A stretch of DNA of 64,000 nt from Carex sylvatica (Eukaryota > Streptophyta > Magnoliopsida > Poales > Cyperaceae). Made by a program: the position numbers and the translations under genes. Below are positions 34,541 to 45,866 of the stretch, in pieces; within the stretch, counting starts at the first letter, position 1, and each line of letters starts with the position of its first letter. The notes below the pieces were generated by a model, which was given only the letters and a program-made list of their open reading frames with translations, was not told where the DNA came from and ran no database searches. The stretch spans positions 186,001 through 250,000 of the forward strand of contig CAXKVR010000109.1 of NCBI GenBank assembly GCA_964058845.1. Direction: 5' to 3'.

Positions 34541-35650
34541 TGATGATGCCAAATCATATAGCGAAAATCACTACTTTTAAGTACGAAAATTAGCGAAAAA
34601 GCATATGCAAAGTAGCCATTTTTCCAAATTATTTACTGCAAATGTGTTTTTTAGCTATTTTGGTAGGTTTTGGAGGGTGTTGCGTATTTAGGCTATTTTT
34701 GAAGGTGGTGTCAAAATAGGATCACATATTTTTATCTTGCCATGGCTATGAGAAGCAAATCTTCTCATCTCTAGGGTTAAGGTTTATCGAATTCTTTATT
34801 GTGTTTTAGTATAATTTATATTTTATTTATGTTGATTTGAGATTTTTTTTATTCTTGGAATTACTTTTTATAATATCCTTGCATACATAGTTCCATCTAC
34901 TATATTGTCAAAGTAATCTGCATGCCATAAGGTTGCATAGTCGTTGAGTCCTTGTGTGAGGGACAAACATGTAAGTACTAGCACCTAAGCTAACGATTCA
35001 TGGCATTGGTTCAAAGACTAGGGTTAGAACCCAAGGTGTTCCCTTGGTAGGATAACATAAATTACATATTTAGATTATAATAGGAATTACTTAGAAATAA
35101 GTAGGGTCTCTGGGATATTAATTTGGGGTAGGCTAGGATATGATCAACTATGTTGGTGAGAGGAAGACAATTGCATATTTATAACATTCTAAATTGCTAG
35201 TCCAAAAGCTGATCGAAAGATCATAAAACCTTTCAAATAACATAAGCAAAAACCTTAGGCACCTGTGGGTAGTGACAGCACCGTATGTGGGTTACCTTGG
35301 GGGATAATCTATATCGTGCGCGGCAGTGATAGTGCCATATGCGGGTAGAGAAACATCAAAATTATACTTTGCATAATTTAGAAGGAGATGACATGAATCC
35401 TAGAGGCTCTCTATTATCTGTTTACATCTGTATTTTAATTATAATTAGCGTCACCACCTCAAAACTATTATAAACCCGAGAACCTATACTAGTGTATGTT
35501 GTTAAATATTTAAGATATTATCTGTGTGGATCAACACCCAACATTACTACACGGTAGGATCATGCGCTTGTGATTTGAATGAAAGCACAATTAGGGTATA
35601 AAAGGTATATTATTGTATACTAAAAGCAGTGTTCTCATTTAGAGTTATCA
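34541..35650 (+). mobile_element. Gypsy-type solo LTR, 1110 bp, TSD TAGAG
   Basis: Starts TGATGATGCC, ends GAGTTATCA, and is flanked by TAGAG at 34536-34540 and 35651-35655. It is the same insertion as in copy A (same 5-bp target) reduced to one LTR. It also lacks about 0.5 kb relative to A. Confidence 0.9.
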
Positions 35651-35756
35651 TAGAGCTGTTAGTGCTTAAGACCAATTTTGTGGTCGGGCTGTTGATGGAT
35701 TAAAACCAGAGCTAATGATATTTATAACCTTAATTGTCTACTTTACAATCTATTTG

Positions 35757-37447
35757 CTAGCGCATAAATCTATTGTATAGTATAGATCGAGGAGTCGGTC
35801 CACAGGGATGGTGTATTAAGAGATCTAATCGAAAAGCTAAGTCTAGGTTAATGGTCTTTTTAGGTTTGGGTTGGTTGTGTTTGTTTGATTGATTGAGTTG
35901 TGTTGTGTTGTAATGTACAGTTACAACAGATTGAAGGTTGACTGATTAATTAGTAGATAAGAGATGAGGCTTCTACGGATCAGACATTATATCATTCAAA
36001 TGAGTTTAATCTAATTCTGGTTAAGTGTACAATTGCATGCAGTTCTGTCACCATCCGCATGCTACTACGTAAATCTGCAAAAGTAAAGTTAGTCAATCAC
36101 ATGCGGTTCTATCATCATCCACATGTTACTGCGCAAACCATATAGTTCTGGTTCTCACTTCCAGTCAGAGTGGCACACAGTTTGGTCAAAACCGTACACA
36201 CCCGATACTAGTATCAAATGCAATATGAGGGCTGCTAATCATGTCCTAGTGTTAATCACTATTACGTTACAACAACCTAACTGAGTAGGACTAGTAAGGG
36301 GATGGTACCCTAACCTCACCCTAAACAATCGTATAAATGATCTATGATAAGTCTCAATTATTAAGACTAGAAAGTTTTAAGTTCATAGTTACGTCATTCC
36401 TATATTCCTTTCGTGGTTGCAATAACCGAGATTACCCCACTACTGGTTTATCGAACGCGACATCCATATATAGATCAATAATTTCAATAGGTCTCTACTT
36501 GAAGTTCGAACCACAAGAGATCAACTGTTACGTCTATTTATCTTATTGGATCTATGATAATTATACCCTACTCCTACTGGTCAACCCTATACATCTACCA
36601 TGGAGTGTACATCTCCATGCTGTCGAGGTTACACGCACCAATATAGGTAGCGATATAAAGAATAAAACTCAAGTAAAATTAATATCAAATGCAAATGATA
36701 AATACAAATAAAACCATTATATTAACTCATAAGAATTTCAGATTACATGCCTTCACTCTAGAAAAGGATTGCTTAGCTGCTCATGGTGGGTTCAACAATA
36801 AAAGAGACAAAAGACATGAAGAAAGAGATCAAAGAAGAAAGATGGAAGGTTGACACCTATGCTATCTTCTTCATGCACGCCGTTTTCAGTTGCTGCCTCT
36901 TCCTTCTCTACTTGTGAAGACCTTGCTATTTTACTGGTCTATCATTTGTAAATTGCATAGCCATCCTTTAGAGAAATCCTAGATCTAATCCATCCTAATA
37001 TTCATGGAAAATGTTGTTTTCTGTTCTGAAATGGTGGGTTGTGCTTCCAGATACCGATTAGTATTCGATTGGGTGCTTATATAAGCCTTTAACCCTGACC
37101 TATAGCTGTAACCGTTGTTCTGACAGTTATTCTGTGCGGATGCCTGAGTCACATGTGGTTCACTCCTTGGTCGCACAGCTAGCATAAATCATATGCAGTC
37201 GTTCTCTGAATCGCATGCGAATGAGGGCATCTGCACGCCCTGGGCTGGTCTCTGACTTTGTGTCCAACTTGATGTGTTTTCTTCTTTTTTTTAACCCAAA
37301 TAATGCTAATATCCTGTAATTCTCTAAAATCATGTGAAATAGTAAAAATGAATCTGATTCTTAAGAAAATAGATAAAAGTGATTCGATAATTGGTCATTT
37401 TTTAGGTTAAGTGATAGGGTAAATCACTACTTATTTTTTCCCTATCA
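35757..37447. mobile_element. LTR fragment related to 31806-33663
   Basis: Collinear with the distal part of the 31806 element (TCTATTGTATAGTATAGATC, GGTGTATTAAGAGATCTAA, GGATTGCTTAGCTGCTCATG, GAAACCCTA-like stretch). It ends TTCCCTATCA at 37447. The left terminus is missing. Small frames such as the one at 36337 are not conserved between the copies. Confidence 0.7.
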
Positions 37448-37854
37448 GCCGTGTGACTTCTCAAGGTTTGTAAGGGCTCACCGATTCCACCTTGTTCTCC
37501 TTTCTCATTGGGTAAAGAAAGACGTGTCATAAAAATAGTTGCGAAGCCCTAAAGACGTTAGCGTTAGTGCAAAATTCCGTAAACATCTCTCGCGTCAAGT
37601 GCTTCTTAACTCTTCTATTTATTTTACGTACACTTGCTTATTTTATGTTTTCTTGTTTCCGTCAAGAACAACTTACGCAAACGTTAGATATACTTTCATA
37701 TTTAATATCAACCTCTTAGGGTTAAAATTTTTAAAAGACCCCATATTCACCCGTCTAGGCACCATTAGGGATAACACTTTACCCAACCAAGCATTATGTA
37801 TTATTTTCTTTACTTTAGTTTAGCATTGTTTTATATTCTAAATAATAATTGGGG
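37448..37854. other. Retroelement-derived spacer
   Basis: No recognisable coding unit. It leads directly into the Copia reverse-transcriptase remnant and may be decayed pol or flank. Confidence 0.35.
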
Positions 37855-38345
37855 CACTAGTTAAGACTAAATTAGTCTCATTTTGCTACTGGGATATTTC
37901 CTGGTTACTGTTTTGCATGTCATACCTTAGTATTTCAATCCCTAGGCTAAATGATGCATCACCAAGATCTTTCATCTCAAAATTTATAATCAGAAAGTTC
38001 TTAGTTTCTTGTAACATATTTATATCGATATTGACAAGTAATATGTTATCTACATATAAAATCAGAAATACAAACTTAGCCCCACATAGCTTAAGGTATA
38101 TATAAATTCATGAAATAAATTTATCTCAAAACCAAATGAGATAATCAATTTATGGAATTTGTAATTAATATCATTGTTGAAACGCTTTAGCTCATATATG
38201 AATTTCTTAAGTTTGCACACCATAGATTTTGCACCACACGACACAGTTTTCTAGTTGCACCATATAGATCGTTTCATTAATGTCACCATTTAGAAATGTT
38301 GTCTTTATATCAATCTAATGAAGTTCCAAATTAAAATGAATAACT
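37855..38345 (-). pseudogene. Copia reverse transcriptase fragment
   Basis: The minus strand encodes recognisable RT pieces: KTTFLNGDINETIYMVQ near 38325-38275, decayed sequence with stops, then an open stretch (about 38075-37905) with FLILYVDNILLVNIDIN, MLQETKNFLIINFEMKDLG and ASFSLGIEILR. The catalytic YVDD box reads YVDN, so the second aspartate is lost. Stops between the parts confirm decay. It could be the upstream pol portion of the element whose RNase H tail lies at 33.7 kb. Confidence 0.85.
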
Positions 38346-39504
38346 AATGTCAATATAATCTTTAAAGAGACTTTCAATAATATAGTATTGATGATTCAAT
38401 AACATATTAATCAATATGTCTTTCGGAGGGTCGACATTATTGACATATGTAACAGAATATAATAATCATCACTGCACTTTATTATCACTAAATTGTACAT
38501 ATAATTTCAATAATCATCACCTTCCGGAGGGCCGATAAATGATTGCTTCCATTAAATGCACACTTAATATTATACAATGAATTTATATCAAATTTATCAA
38601 AAGAGGTACCAGAGAGTATGACAATGACTCAATCAATTTAATTCAAAGTATATATAACCTTAATGCCTTCATAAAAATTATAATTTATGCCTTAGTCATA
38701 ATAGAAAAGTGCAATCAAATAAATATAATTGCATCACAATAATTGCAATTTTAATCCCAATATTCTTTTGTAATTTGTCAAAGAGTTGTGCGGCCCACAC
38801 AATTTTTTTTGCAATTTGCCAACTTGAAAAATGTATTTTGTGCGACTGCATCAAAATTAGTGCATCTGCATCAAAATTCATGCGACCGCAGTGCAATCCG
38901 TGCAGTATGCACAAACTTTTAGAAAAAAAAATGTTTTCGCAAAAATCAGGATTTACAATGTATATAATTTTGTGTGGTTTGCATTATTGTCTGAATAAAT
39001 ATAAAACTGTATTTATTATGCTGAAATTGACTCATGATTTAGAGAGAATTTTTAATTTTTGAAACACCTTAAATATCCTTTCAAATTTATAAATTTAATT
39101 TCAAATATGTATATTTTGTTTTAGGAAACTTATCAGAAATAAATTTCAAAAAAATTCTAATTTATATAACTGCCCAAAAAATACCAAATTAATGGCTACG
39201 AAATTTCGTGCAGCCCAATGAGGCAGCACAAAATTTCTAGGACCGAATTTTAATTAGAATTTTGCAATGTCAAATGAAAATCTTTGAGCAAACTCTAACC
39301 AATTTAATAACTGAAACCTAAGAAATCAGGACTTCAGCCAATACCGTATTTTGTGCTATCCAAACCATAAATTAGAAGTATAAGAGAAGGCAATTAAGTA
39401 GAAAATATTTGAAACCGTTTTTTTATGAAAATTTGTTGTCCTATATATATCATTTGTTGGAACTTTAATGATGCCTTTCAATCTTCACTAAGAACAATTT
39501 GTCA
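38346..39504. other. AT-rich retroelement debris
   Basis: No gene. TTTCGGAGGGTCGACATTATTGA and CTTCCGGAGGGCCGATAAATGA recur as a pair at 38418 and 38521. Around 38770-38900, GTGCGGCCCACACAA and GTGCGACTGCATC resemble part of the minus-strand Copia LTRs. Confidence 0.45.
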
Positions 39505-39915
39505 TGGGCTACATGTGGAGACAAATTTTGTTTAGGTACTTTTGATGTTTTTCAATCATCACTAAAGACAATTAAATTAATATTAAAGGAATTGATGCTT
39601 TCCACTTTTTTCTATTTGTACTGTTCCATCAAGTGGGAAGTATAATATGAACTGTTCACTAATTAGTTGCTTGGCAAACCACATTAATATTGTTATGGAT
39701 TAGGTATAATATCTTTCCACTTTGGTTAGGTATATATGAATTCTTTTTTTATTAAGATAATTCAGTCATTGGTTCAAGCTACGTCAACAAATTGATAATT
39801 TAACTTATCCTGATAATTTATGTTATCCTTCGGATGGACTCAATTATCATTGTAAAAGACATTAATTATTTTATGGACAGAAAATTTTCACGAAAGTGCT
39901 TTCTCCAAGTTGTAG
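39505..39915. repeat. Third partial copy of a duplicated segment
   Basis: Matches 21335-21740 in A and 29635-30005 in B (CTACATGTGGAGACAAATTTTG, TTGATGCTTTCCACTTTTTTC, GTTCCATCAAGTGGGAAGTATAATAT). It is a fragment only. Confidence 0.8.
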
Positions 39916-40969
39916 TGTATTATTTGTTTACCAATAATTAATACTATTTTTATTAACAGGAAATTTTCAAAAAACAGATACTACTTTTAATCTTGGTGTA
40001 ATGCTCACTAATTATAAATTAGAAATAAGAGAAGGTAAGTAGAAAATATTTGAAACTGTTTTTTTTATGAAAATTGGTTATGTCCTATATGTATCATTTA
40101 TTGGAACTTTAATGACATTTGTTTACGGTCGCATGTGATTTGCCAATTTTTCCTTTTGATAAAATTATTTTGTAACAATTGTAAATTTCTTGATATGTAA
40201 TATTTGACACCTGAATCAATTACTCGAAGTCTTCATGTACAGTAGAGAAAAAATACCACAGAATAAAATGAATATGCAGAAAAATTAAGCACTGGTCCTC
40301 TTGAAATTTCTGAAGAAGTGAAGGGTTAACCGGGAAAAGGACCACTCCAGCGGTCCAGCCTGACCGATCGCTTGAATTAAATTCTTCAGCGCAGAACTGT
40401 TCGCACTGGATAGAATCTCAGAGTATACGAGAACCAGCATCTCTGGTTGTCCGTCTCCATTCTGATTGCAGTGGGTCCATCTCATTGATTCCCTGCTATT
40501 TTTACTCCAATCCCAGTCTTCCGTAGTGAGCAAAATCGACGGATTAGATTCAGCAATTCAGCTTTTCCATCTCTTGCCAGGTACTGATCTGGTTCATCAT
40601 TTGGGCTAATTTGAGAATTTTTTGAAATTTACTGATACTGATTTGGTTCAAGATTGTTCTGAAACCATCTTATATTTAATTGTTCATATATTCATTGAAT
40701 ACAACTAGGTTTATATACTGTACCAGCCTACATGGCTTAAAAAGCAGTTGAAAATTTGCCTAAGAATGGAGAATAATAGTAGTGCAGTTATTGCCATAAG
40801 TAGAAACAATGAAAGATAAAATTTGTAAAAGAGCATATAAGGCTCAACGATATGCTAACTATATTCAGCATCTCCAGTGAGATTTTGTTATGTATTTCCA
40901 ACAATTTCTAATCTCAACTTAAAAAATTTTATTTTCTTGTAACTTAATTATTGAGAATTCTAGTTGAAA
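39916..40969. other. Upstream region of the DUF247 gene; possible 5' UTR intron
   Basis: 40280-40580 has higher GC than its surroundings and may be a 5' untranslated exon. CTCTTGCCAG|GTACTGATC near 40580 is a good donor and ATTGAGAATTCTAG at 40950-40963 a good acceptor, six bases before the ATG. A 5' UTR intron of about 380 bp is inferred, not shown. The minus-strand frame at 40285-40533 has no ATG start and no family I recognise. Confidence 0.4.
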
Positions 40970-42514
40970 ATGAACGGTCGTGATGGAACTATGCCCATAG
41001 ACATCAGCAGTAACTCGATAGATGAAACAACAACAACAACAACCACTGCCACCACCAAGCCCTTAGTCCGAAATAACTCGTTAGACAAAATCTGGCAAAA
41101 TCTCCTGGACTTACCTCGAAAACCAATGGAGTTAGAGAAGTTCACCATTTTTCGAGTGCCCGTGCATATCAGACAGAAGAACAAGGAGCTCTACGAGCCA
41201 AAGTTGATTTCGATTGGCCCATACTACAATGGTAATAAAGCTTTTCAAGCTATGGAAACACACAAACTGCGTTATCTCCAAGACTACCTCTCTCGAAATA
41301 CCAGAAACAGCTTTGAACACTGCGTTAAAGAATTAACTGATTTAGAATCCCGGGCACGCAAATGTTATTTTGAAGAATCGAATCTTGAGAGCGATCAATT
41401 TATTAAGATGATGCTCCTTGATGGTTGCTTTATAATTGAGTTCTTGATAAAATGGTGTTCCACAGTTCCAGTTGGGGTTCCGGTTCTGGATTCAATATTT
41501 GATGTTGGTTGGGTTTTGCCGACAATACGGAGTGACCTTCTCCTGTTGGAAAATCAGATTCCTTTTTTTGTGATTGAGAAATTGTTCGACCTCCTCACAT
41601 CCTCTAATCATGTTCTGGCGCAAGAGATCACGTCCTCTGATCTTGTTCTGGTACAAGAGATATCATCCTCTGATCCTGTTCTGGCCCAAGAGATCACGTC
41701 CTCTGATCTTGTTCCTACCCAAGAGATCACATCCTCTGATCCTGGAATAGCACCTCTTGTTGAAATGCTTTTGCATTTCTTATCAAGGAGTGAATTCACT
41801 ATACTGGTCGAGATTAAACACATTTTACACCTACATCACCTATGTTACATGCCCAGACCTAATAAAGTATCTAGAAAAAAAAATTGCATACAACGATGGT
41901 TGAACCCGATAAATCTTGTGTGCTTCAGGAAAACCAAGTTAACTAATGGAAGGTCTCCTCGAATAATTCCATCTGCTACTGAGCTCAAAGAAGCCGGTGT
42001 AACTTTTAAGTGCAATGAATCAGAAAATATTTTGGATATCAAGTTTCAAAATGGCACCCTTGAGATACCTTTTATTATGATAGAAGAGACACATAGATCC
42101 CGTCTGTTGAACCTTGTGTCTTTTGAGCAGTGCTATAGAAACCTCGACATGGATCTGACAAGCTATGCGGGCTTCATGGGCGGCCTATTTAAAAATGCAA
42201 GAGATGTCACCCTGCTTCAAAAGATGGGAATCGTCGACTATCTATTGGCTACAAACGATGAACTGGTTTCGTTTTTCAACTGGCTAACTGAGTGCTGCTA
42301 TTTGGACTACGATAAACACTATCTCAAGGAACTGGTTATAGATGTGAACAAGTATTACAGTTCTGAACGTCATTCATGGAGGGCAACACTCGTGAGAAAC
42401 TATTTCAGTAATCCATGGTCGATTATATCATTAATAGCAGCATTTGTTCTTTTGGCACTCACTGTCCTACAGACTTTGTACACTATCCTTTCGTACTACC
42501 AAAGTAAAAATTAG
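40970..42514 (+). CDS. DUF247 (UPF0481) family membrane protein
   Basis: A single uninterrupted coding exon of 514 codons from ATG 40970 (an open frame begins two codons earlier without ATG). After a Thr-rich N-terminus come DUF247 hallmarks: FTIFRVPVHIRQKNKELYEP, KLISIGPYYNG, AMETHKLRYLQDYL, FIKMMLLDGCFIIEFLIKW, a SDLLLLENQIPFFVIEKLFD block near residues 185-205, an LVSFEQCYRN block, and a C-terminal hydrophobic segment (SIISLIAAFVLLALTVLQTL, about 482-505) likely to anchor it in a membrane. Residues 210-259 are an in-frame tandem repeat (separate entry). Family members have no general biochemical function known to me; some act in grass self-incompatibility. The length fits the family and no break is seen, so it is probably functional. 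Confidence 0.9.
   Translation: MNGRDGTMPIDISSNSIDETTTTTTTATTKPLVRNNSLDKIWQNLLDLPRKPMELEKFTIFRVPVHIRQKNKELYEPKLISIGPYYNGNKAFQAMETHKLRYLQDYLSRNTRNSFEHCVKELTDLESRARKCYFEESNLESDQFIKMMLLDGCFIIEFLIKWCSTVPVGVPVLDSIFDVGWVLPTIRSDLLLLENQIPFFVIEKLFDLLTSSNHVLAQEITSSDLVLVQEISSSDPVLAQEITSSDLVPTQEITSSDPGIAPLVEMLLHFLSRSEFTILVEIKHILHLHHLCYMPRPNKVSRKKNCIQRWLNPINLVCFRKTKLTNGRSPRIIPSATELKEAGVTFKCNESENILDIKFQNGTLEIPFIMIEETHRSRLLNLVSFEQCYRNLDMDLTSYAGFMGGLFKNARDVTLLQKMGIVDYLLATNDELVSFFNWLTECCYLDYDKHYLKELVIDVNKYYSSERHSWRATLVRNYFSNPWSIISLIAAFVLLALTVLQTLYTILSYYQSKN
41597..41746 (+). repeat. In-frame 33-bp minisatellite in the DUF247 gene
   Basis: Four full 33-bp units and a partial fifth encode 11-residue repeats of the type TSSDPVLAQEI (TSSNHVLAQEI, TSSDLVLVQEI, SSSDPVLAQEI, TSSDLVPTQEI, TSSDPG). 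Unit length keeps frame. It sits right after the conserved LLLLENQIPFF segment, where family members vary in length. Confidence 0.95.
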
Positions 42515-43118
42515 CTCATGCGTGTATTATTTAGGAATTTAATGTAATAGGCATATTTTCGGTCTCTTTTTTTTTTTTTTCATTTGTCAAGAGTTGAAGC
42601 GTAGGTACATTGAATGGGATATGTATTTGCTATTTATATAATTTGGTGTGATTTTTCTAAGAAAATTGATAGTATTTAGCCAAACAATATTGCAGCTAGC
42701 ACGAATGTTTCAAGTCTGTAAATTAAGCTATATCACTACTGGTACTGTACTAGACTCAACTGGATATAATATTAGTTTTCCATTTCGATGTCTACTAATT
42801 ACTGAAACCAACGTAGGAGGCCCCTATAAACTGAAATTCCATATTTTACCATTTTGATAATTGTTCAGATGAAAGGATTAAACAATTTGTTAAGGATGGT
42901 TATTTTGGGAATATTTCTTGCTCATACCTTACGTGTTACAATTGTAGAATAAAATTGAAAAAGAAAAGACAATAAAATTATAAAAAGAAGTTTCTATGAA
43001 GCACCCTGCTTTGAGTTTGCTTCTCTTGCACCCACGGATCAGATACATGTTATCCTCTATGAGAACCATACTGATACGGTGATACAAAAATGTCATGCCC
43101 CTCCCTGATAAGCACAGA
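42515..43118. other. 3' flank of the DUF247 gene
   Basis: No further gene. Probable 3' UTR to about 42600; a plausible polyadenylation signal is not obvious. A T run lies at 42569-42580. Confidence 0.4.
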
Positions 43119-43280
43119 CACTACAAAACTGTGTCACTATCCGTCAGGGTAAAAAACTAAAAATGATTTTTGCTATCTTCGCATATACTCCTTAACGATG
43201 ATACACTCAAAAATAGCACTTTTTGTCGGTGTATATTCTGAAATAATCACTTTTTACGATCGTGGTCTATTTTTGTAGTG
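43119..43280. mobile_element. Small CACTA-type MITE, 162 bp
   Basis: Starts CACTACAAAACTG and ends TTTTTGTAGTG, the CACTACAAAAA signature. Flanking bases (AGA and TGA) give at best an imperfect 3-bp target duplication. Confidence 0.7.
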
Positions 43281-43337
43281 TGAGGCACATCAAGTAAGAG
43301 TAACTATTCAATAGGTATGAATTGAATTTGGATCACT

Positions 43338-43478
43338 AAAGTAACTCAAATTTTTAATTTCGATCCGGACCATCCAATCTTTTTTGGTTCCAATATTAAA
43401 AGTGATCAAGCATTTTACTGGGCCCGAATTTTGATCGGACGGCCTGATCTAAACTCAAAATTTGAGTTACTTTAGGAG
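43338..43478. mobile_element. Short foldback MITE, ~140 bp
   Basis: AAGTAACTCAAATTTTTAATTT at the left pairs with AAAATTTGAGTTACTTTAGG at the right. CGGACCATCC and GATCGGACGG pair internally. Related copies lie at 7084-7160 (half) and 54965-55080. Confidence 0.75.
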
Positions 43479-44154
43479 TTCAGGACTGTGTCAGGTAGCC
43501 AGCTGGGGTTTCAATTTTTAAGCTGCTACATGGAAATCATCTACAACACTTTTCATGTATTTATGTAGAGAACGGAGTAGATCTGATGTTAATTGAATCA
43601 ATTTTTGGATCCAATGAGCTCCAAAACTGTCTGATTTGCTTTCAAATCTGTATGCATGATAATTGACAAAGATATGCACGAATTTTAAAGTGAAGCGCAC
43701 AAATCTTAAAGCGGTTCGGACGGTGATTGAGCCTATTGAACCTACTCTACATCGATTTACGTTTGTTTCAACATTTTATATTGCCATTTCCACCACAATT
43801 TTTTTTATTAGAAATAGCATTTTATATTTCCTTTAGTATGCGTGTGATGTATTTTTAGGTATCTAATTGATCAATAGGTATATATGATTTAGTGAGCACA
43901 ACTTAAATCAATATAAAATATTCGACATGTTTCCGAGATATATTGAAGATTTTTTTGTTTTTAAAAAAATGATGATTGCTGCCAAATAATGAACAAATAT
44001 TATCATATGTTTTACATTTCTTTTTTGTTTTTAGAAAAAAATCTTTGAGAATTTGCTAAGAAACAACATATTTAGTGCTGATCCTTAGTTTGTCATAGTG
44101 TGCACAGTTGATTGATTATATATGGTCAATTCCGAAAGAAACATCACATCTAGT
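43479..44154. repeat. Right paralogue of the 7.9-8.3 kb region
   Basis: Collinear with 7930-8300 from about 43780. No gene; the preceding 300 bp are AT-rich with nothing recognised. Confidence 0.65.
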
Positions 44155-44352
44155 GCTGTAACGAATCAAACCGAATTTAACTTACTTCAGTTTGAGTTTG
44201 AGTTTGAGTTTGAGTTTGAGTTTGAGTTTGAATAAGATTCAAATTGAACTGGTTTGATTTATTTCGAATCGAATTAATTACGAACTACAAATTTTTCGAA
44301 TTGAAGTTAATCGAAGAACTATAATTTTTTTTTTGACAACCCTAGTTATATC
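44155..44352. mobile_element. hAT-like MITE with GAGTTT hexamer array
   Basis: Lies exactly where the paralogue at 8294 is uninterrupted (CACATCT). It starts near AGTGCTGTAACGAATC and ends near GACAACCCTAG, with imperfect inverted ends. Inside, TTTGAG is repeated about seven times (44191-44231) and AATTCGAA-type motifs are frequent. The family is inferred from termini only. Confidence 0.55.
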
Positions 44353-44552
44353 AGTAGTTTATAAATTAGTTTTCTTCTCGCGGAATAAAATTCACACGGT
44401 TTCCTTTTACCTTTCACGAATTCACACTAATGGATTATGAGCCAGTTTAATATTTTCTTATCTTTTACGCTACTGGATTGATTAAAATCACGGCATGGAC
44501 CTAGTCAAATAAAAATTATTCTATTGTTAATTTGTTACGCTGCTGAAATATT

Positions 44553-45862
44553 TTTGCTTTAAAAACCATTATTAAAATATTGAAATTTTTTACAGCGTGC
44601 ATATATACAATTTTGGAGGAAACCAAAAAAATTTAATAACTAAAAATGCAAGCACATTCTCTGAAAATGAAATACTAACTCAATTTAACATTTGTTTTTC
44701 TTGACTAGCATCTTAAAGAATGTCACAAAATTGAAGCTGCGATTTTCAATCCGAAAATCAACACCATTTGTTATGAGAATATAAAATTGGTGAGATTCAT
44801 GCCATTGTAAATAAAAAAAAATGACCCAGCTGGGAACACATTCCGATATAATATCATATAACATTCTTATTTACATATGTTATAAACAATTTGAAATTTA
44901 GAAGGCAAACATGTGCATGCTGAATTTGTTGAATTTTAAAAAGTTGGAGCAAAGTGCAGTGACATATTCCAACCTAATAAACTGATTAAAGAGAAAGTAG
45001 AGGGATTGTTGGATAGCAAAAATGTTTAATTGGTTATTAATATTTACAAATAAGACTTTAGATAATAAGTAATTATCAAAATCGGCTAACATCTTTCTTT
45101 TGCATAAAAAAATCCATCTAACTTTTCATAGTTAATTGAACTACTTTTCATAATTAATATGACTAGATAATTGAAACTGAAAATAATATTATTTTAGTTT
45201 TCATTTAACTTAGTACATATTTTGACGAAAAAGAGAAGAAAAGGAGAAGAGAGAAATATTTGAGAATCATTAGATTATAATAGTACAGTTTTTTATTAAG
45301 CTTATAACTCTATTCTCAAAATTAACTAAACTAATAAATTAAAATCTGAACACTTCTTTATTTCTGACTCAGCTGAACTCTATTCTCACTGATACTAGAT
45401 ACACTCACAAGGTGTAAATTGCAAAAATCTCAAAATGCTGATTGTGAAAAATATATGATTAAATAATTGAAAATGCATTATAAAGAAGTATCAAGGAACA
45501 TGCTTATTTAATATCATCGGGTATGAGATCCGGACTATCCAATTAGAATTTAGATCATCTGATACAGATGGAATGCATAGATCTTCTTTAATATTTCTGT
45601 GAATTCTAATCAGATGGTTCGGATCTAAATAAAATGCTGTTATATTAGGTAATAAATTCTGATAGATGGTACGTAGTGGGTTCTAGCTACCTCTACAGGA
45701 AAAGATGTATGTTTCTAAAAAAAATCTGAAAATAAAAATATATAAATATTAGACTAATAAAAAATCTTAATTTTATAAGGGTATCCGTAGATCTAAAATT
45801 ATAAATAATTATTATTTTGTGAAGTAAAATTATTTTGTTATTAATTCAATGCTCATCTCTAT
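44553..45862 (-). repeat. P1 and start of P2, inverted copy
   Basis: The reverse complement of 45862-44840 matches 8990-10005 (P1), and 44745-44553 matches the first 180 bp of P2 at 11120. The boundary at 45862 is sharp: CAATGCTCATCTCT is followed by unrelated sequence. Confidence 0.75.
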
Positions 45863-45866
45863 AGCT

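Larger units (their letters stand above)
27259..35655 (+). repeat. Segmental duplication, copy B
   Basis: The second copy of the 18.7-26.1 kb segment, in direct orientation, starts about 8.55 kb downstream. Relative to A it lacks the hAT-like element, has an extra ~0.9 kb at 27678-28590 and a 1858-bp insertion at 31806, and its Gypsy-type LTR is solo and about 0.5 kb shorter. Confidence 0.85.

Noticed and set aside
40285..40533. 82-residue minus-strand frame upstream of the DUF247 gene
   Set aside because: Begins without ATG, no family recognised, and overlaps the probable 5' untranslated region of the DUF247 gene. Kept only as a note.
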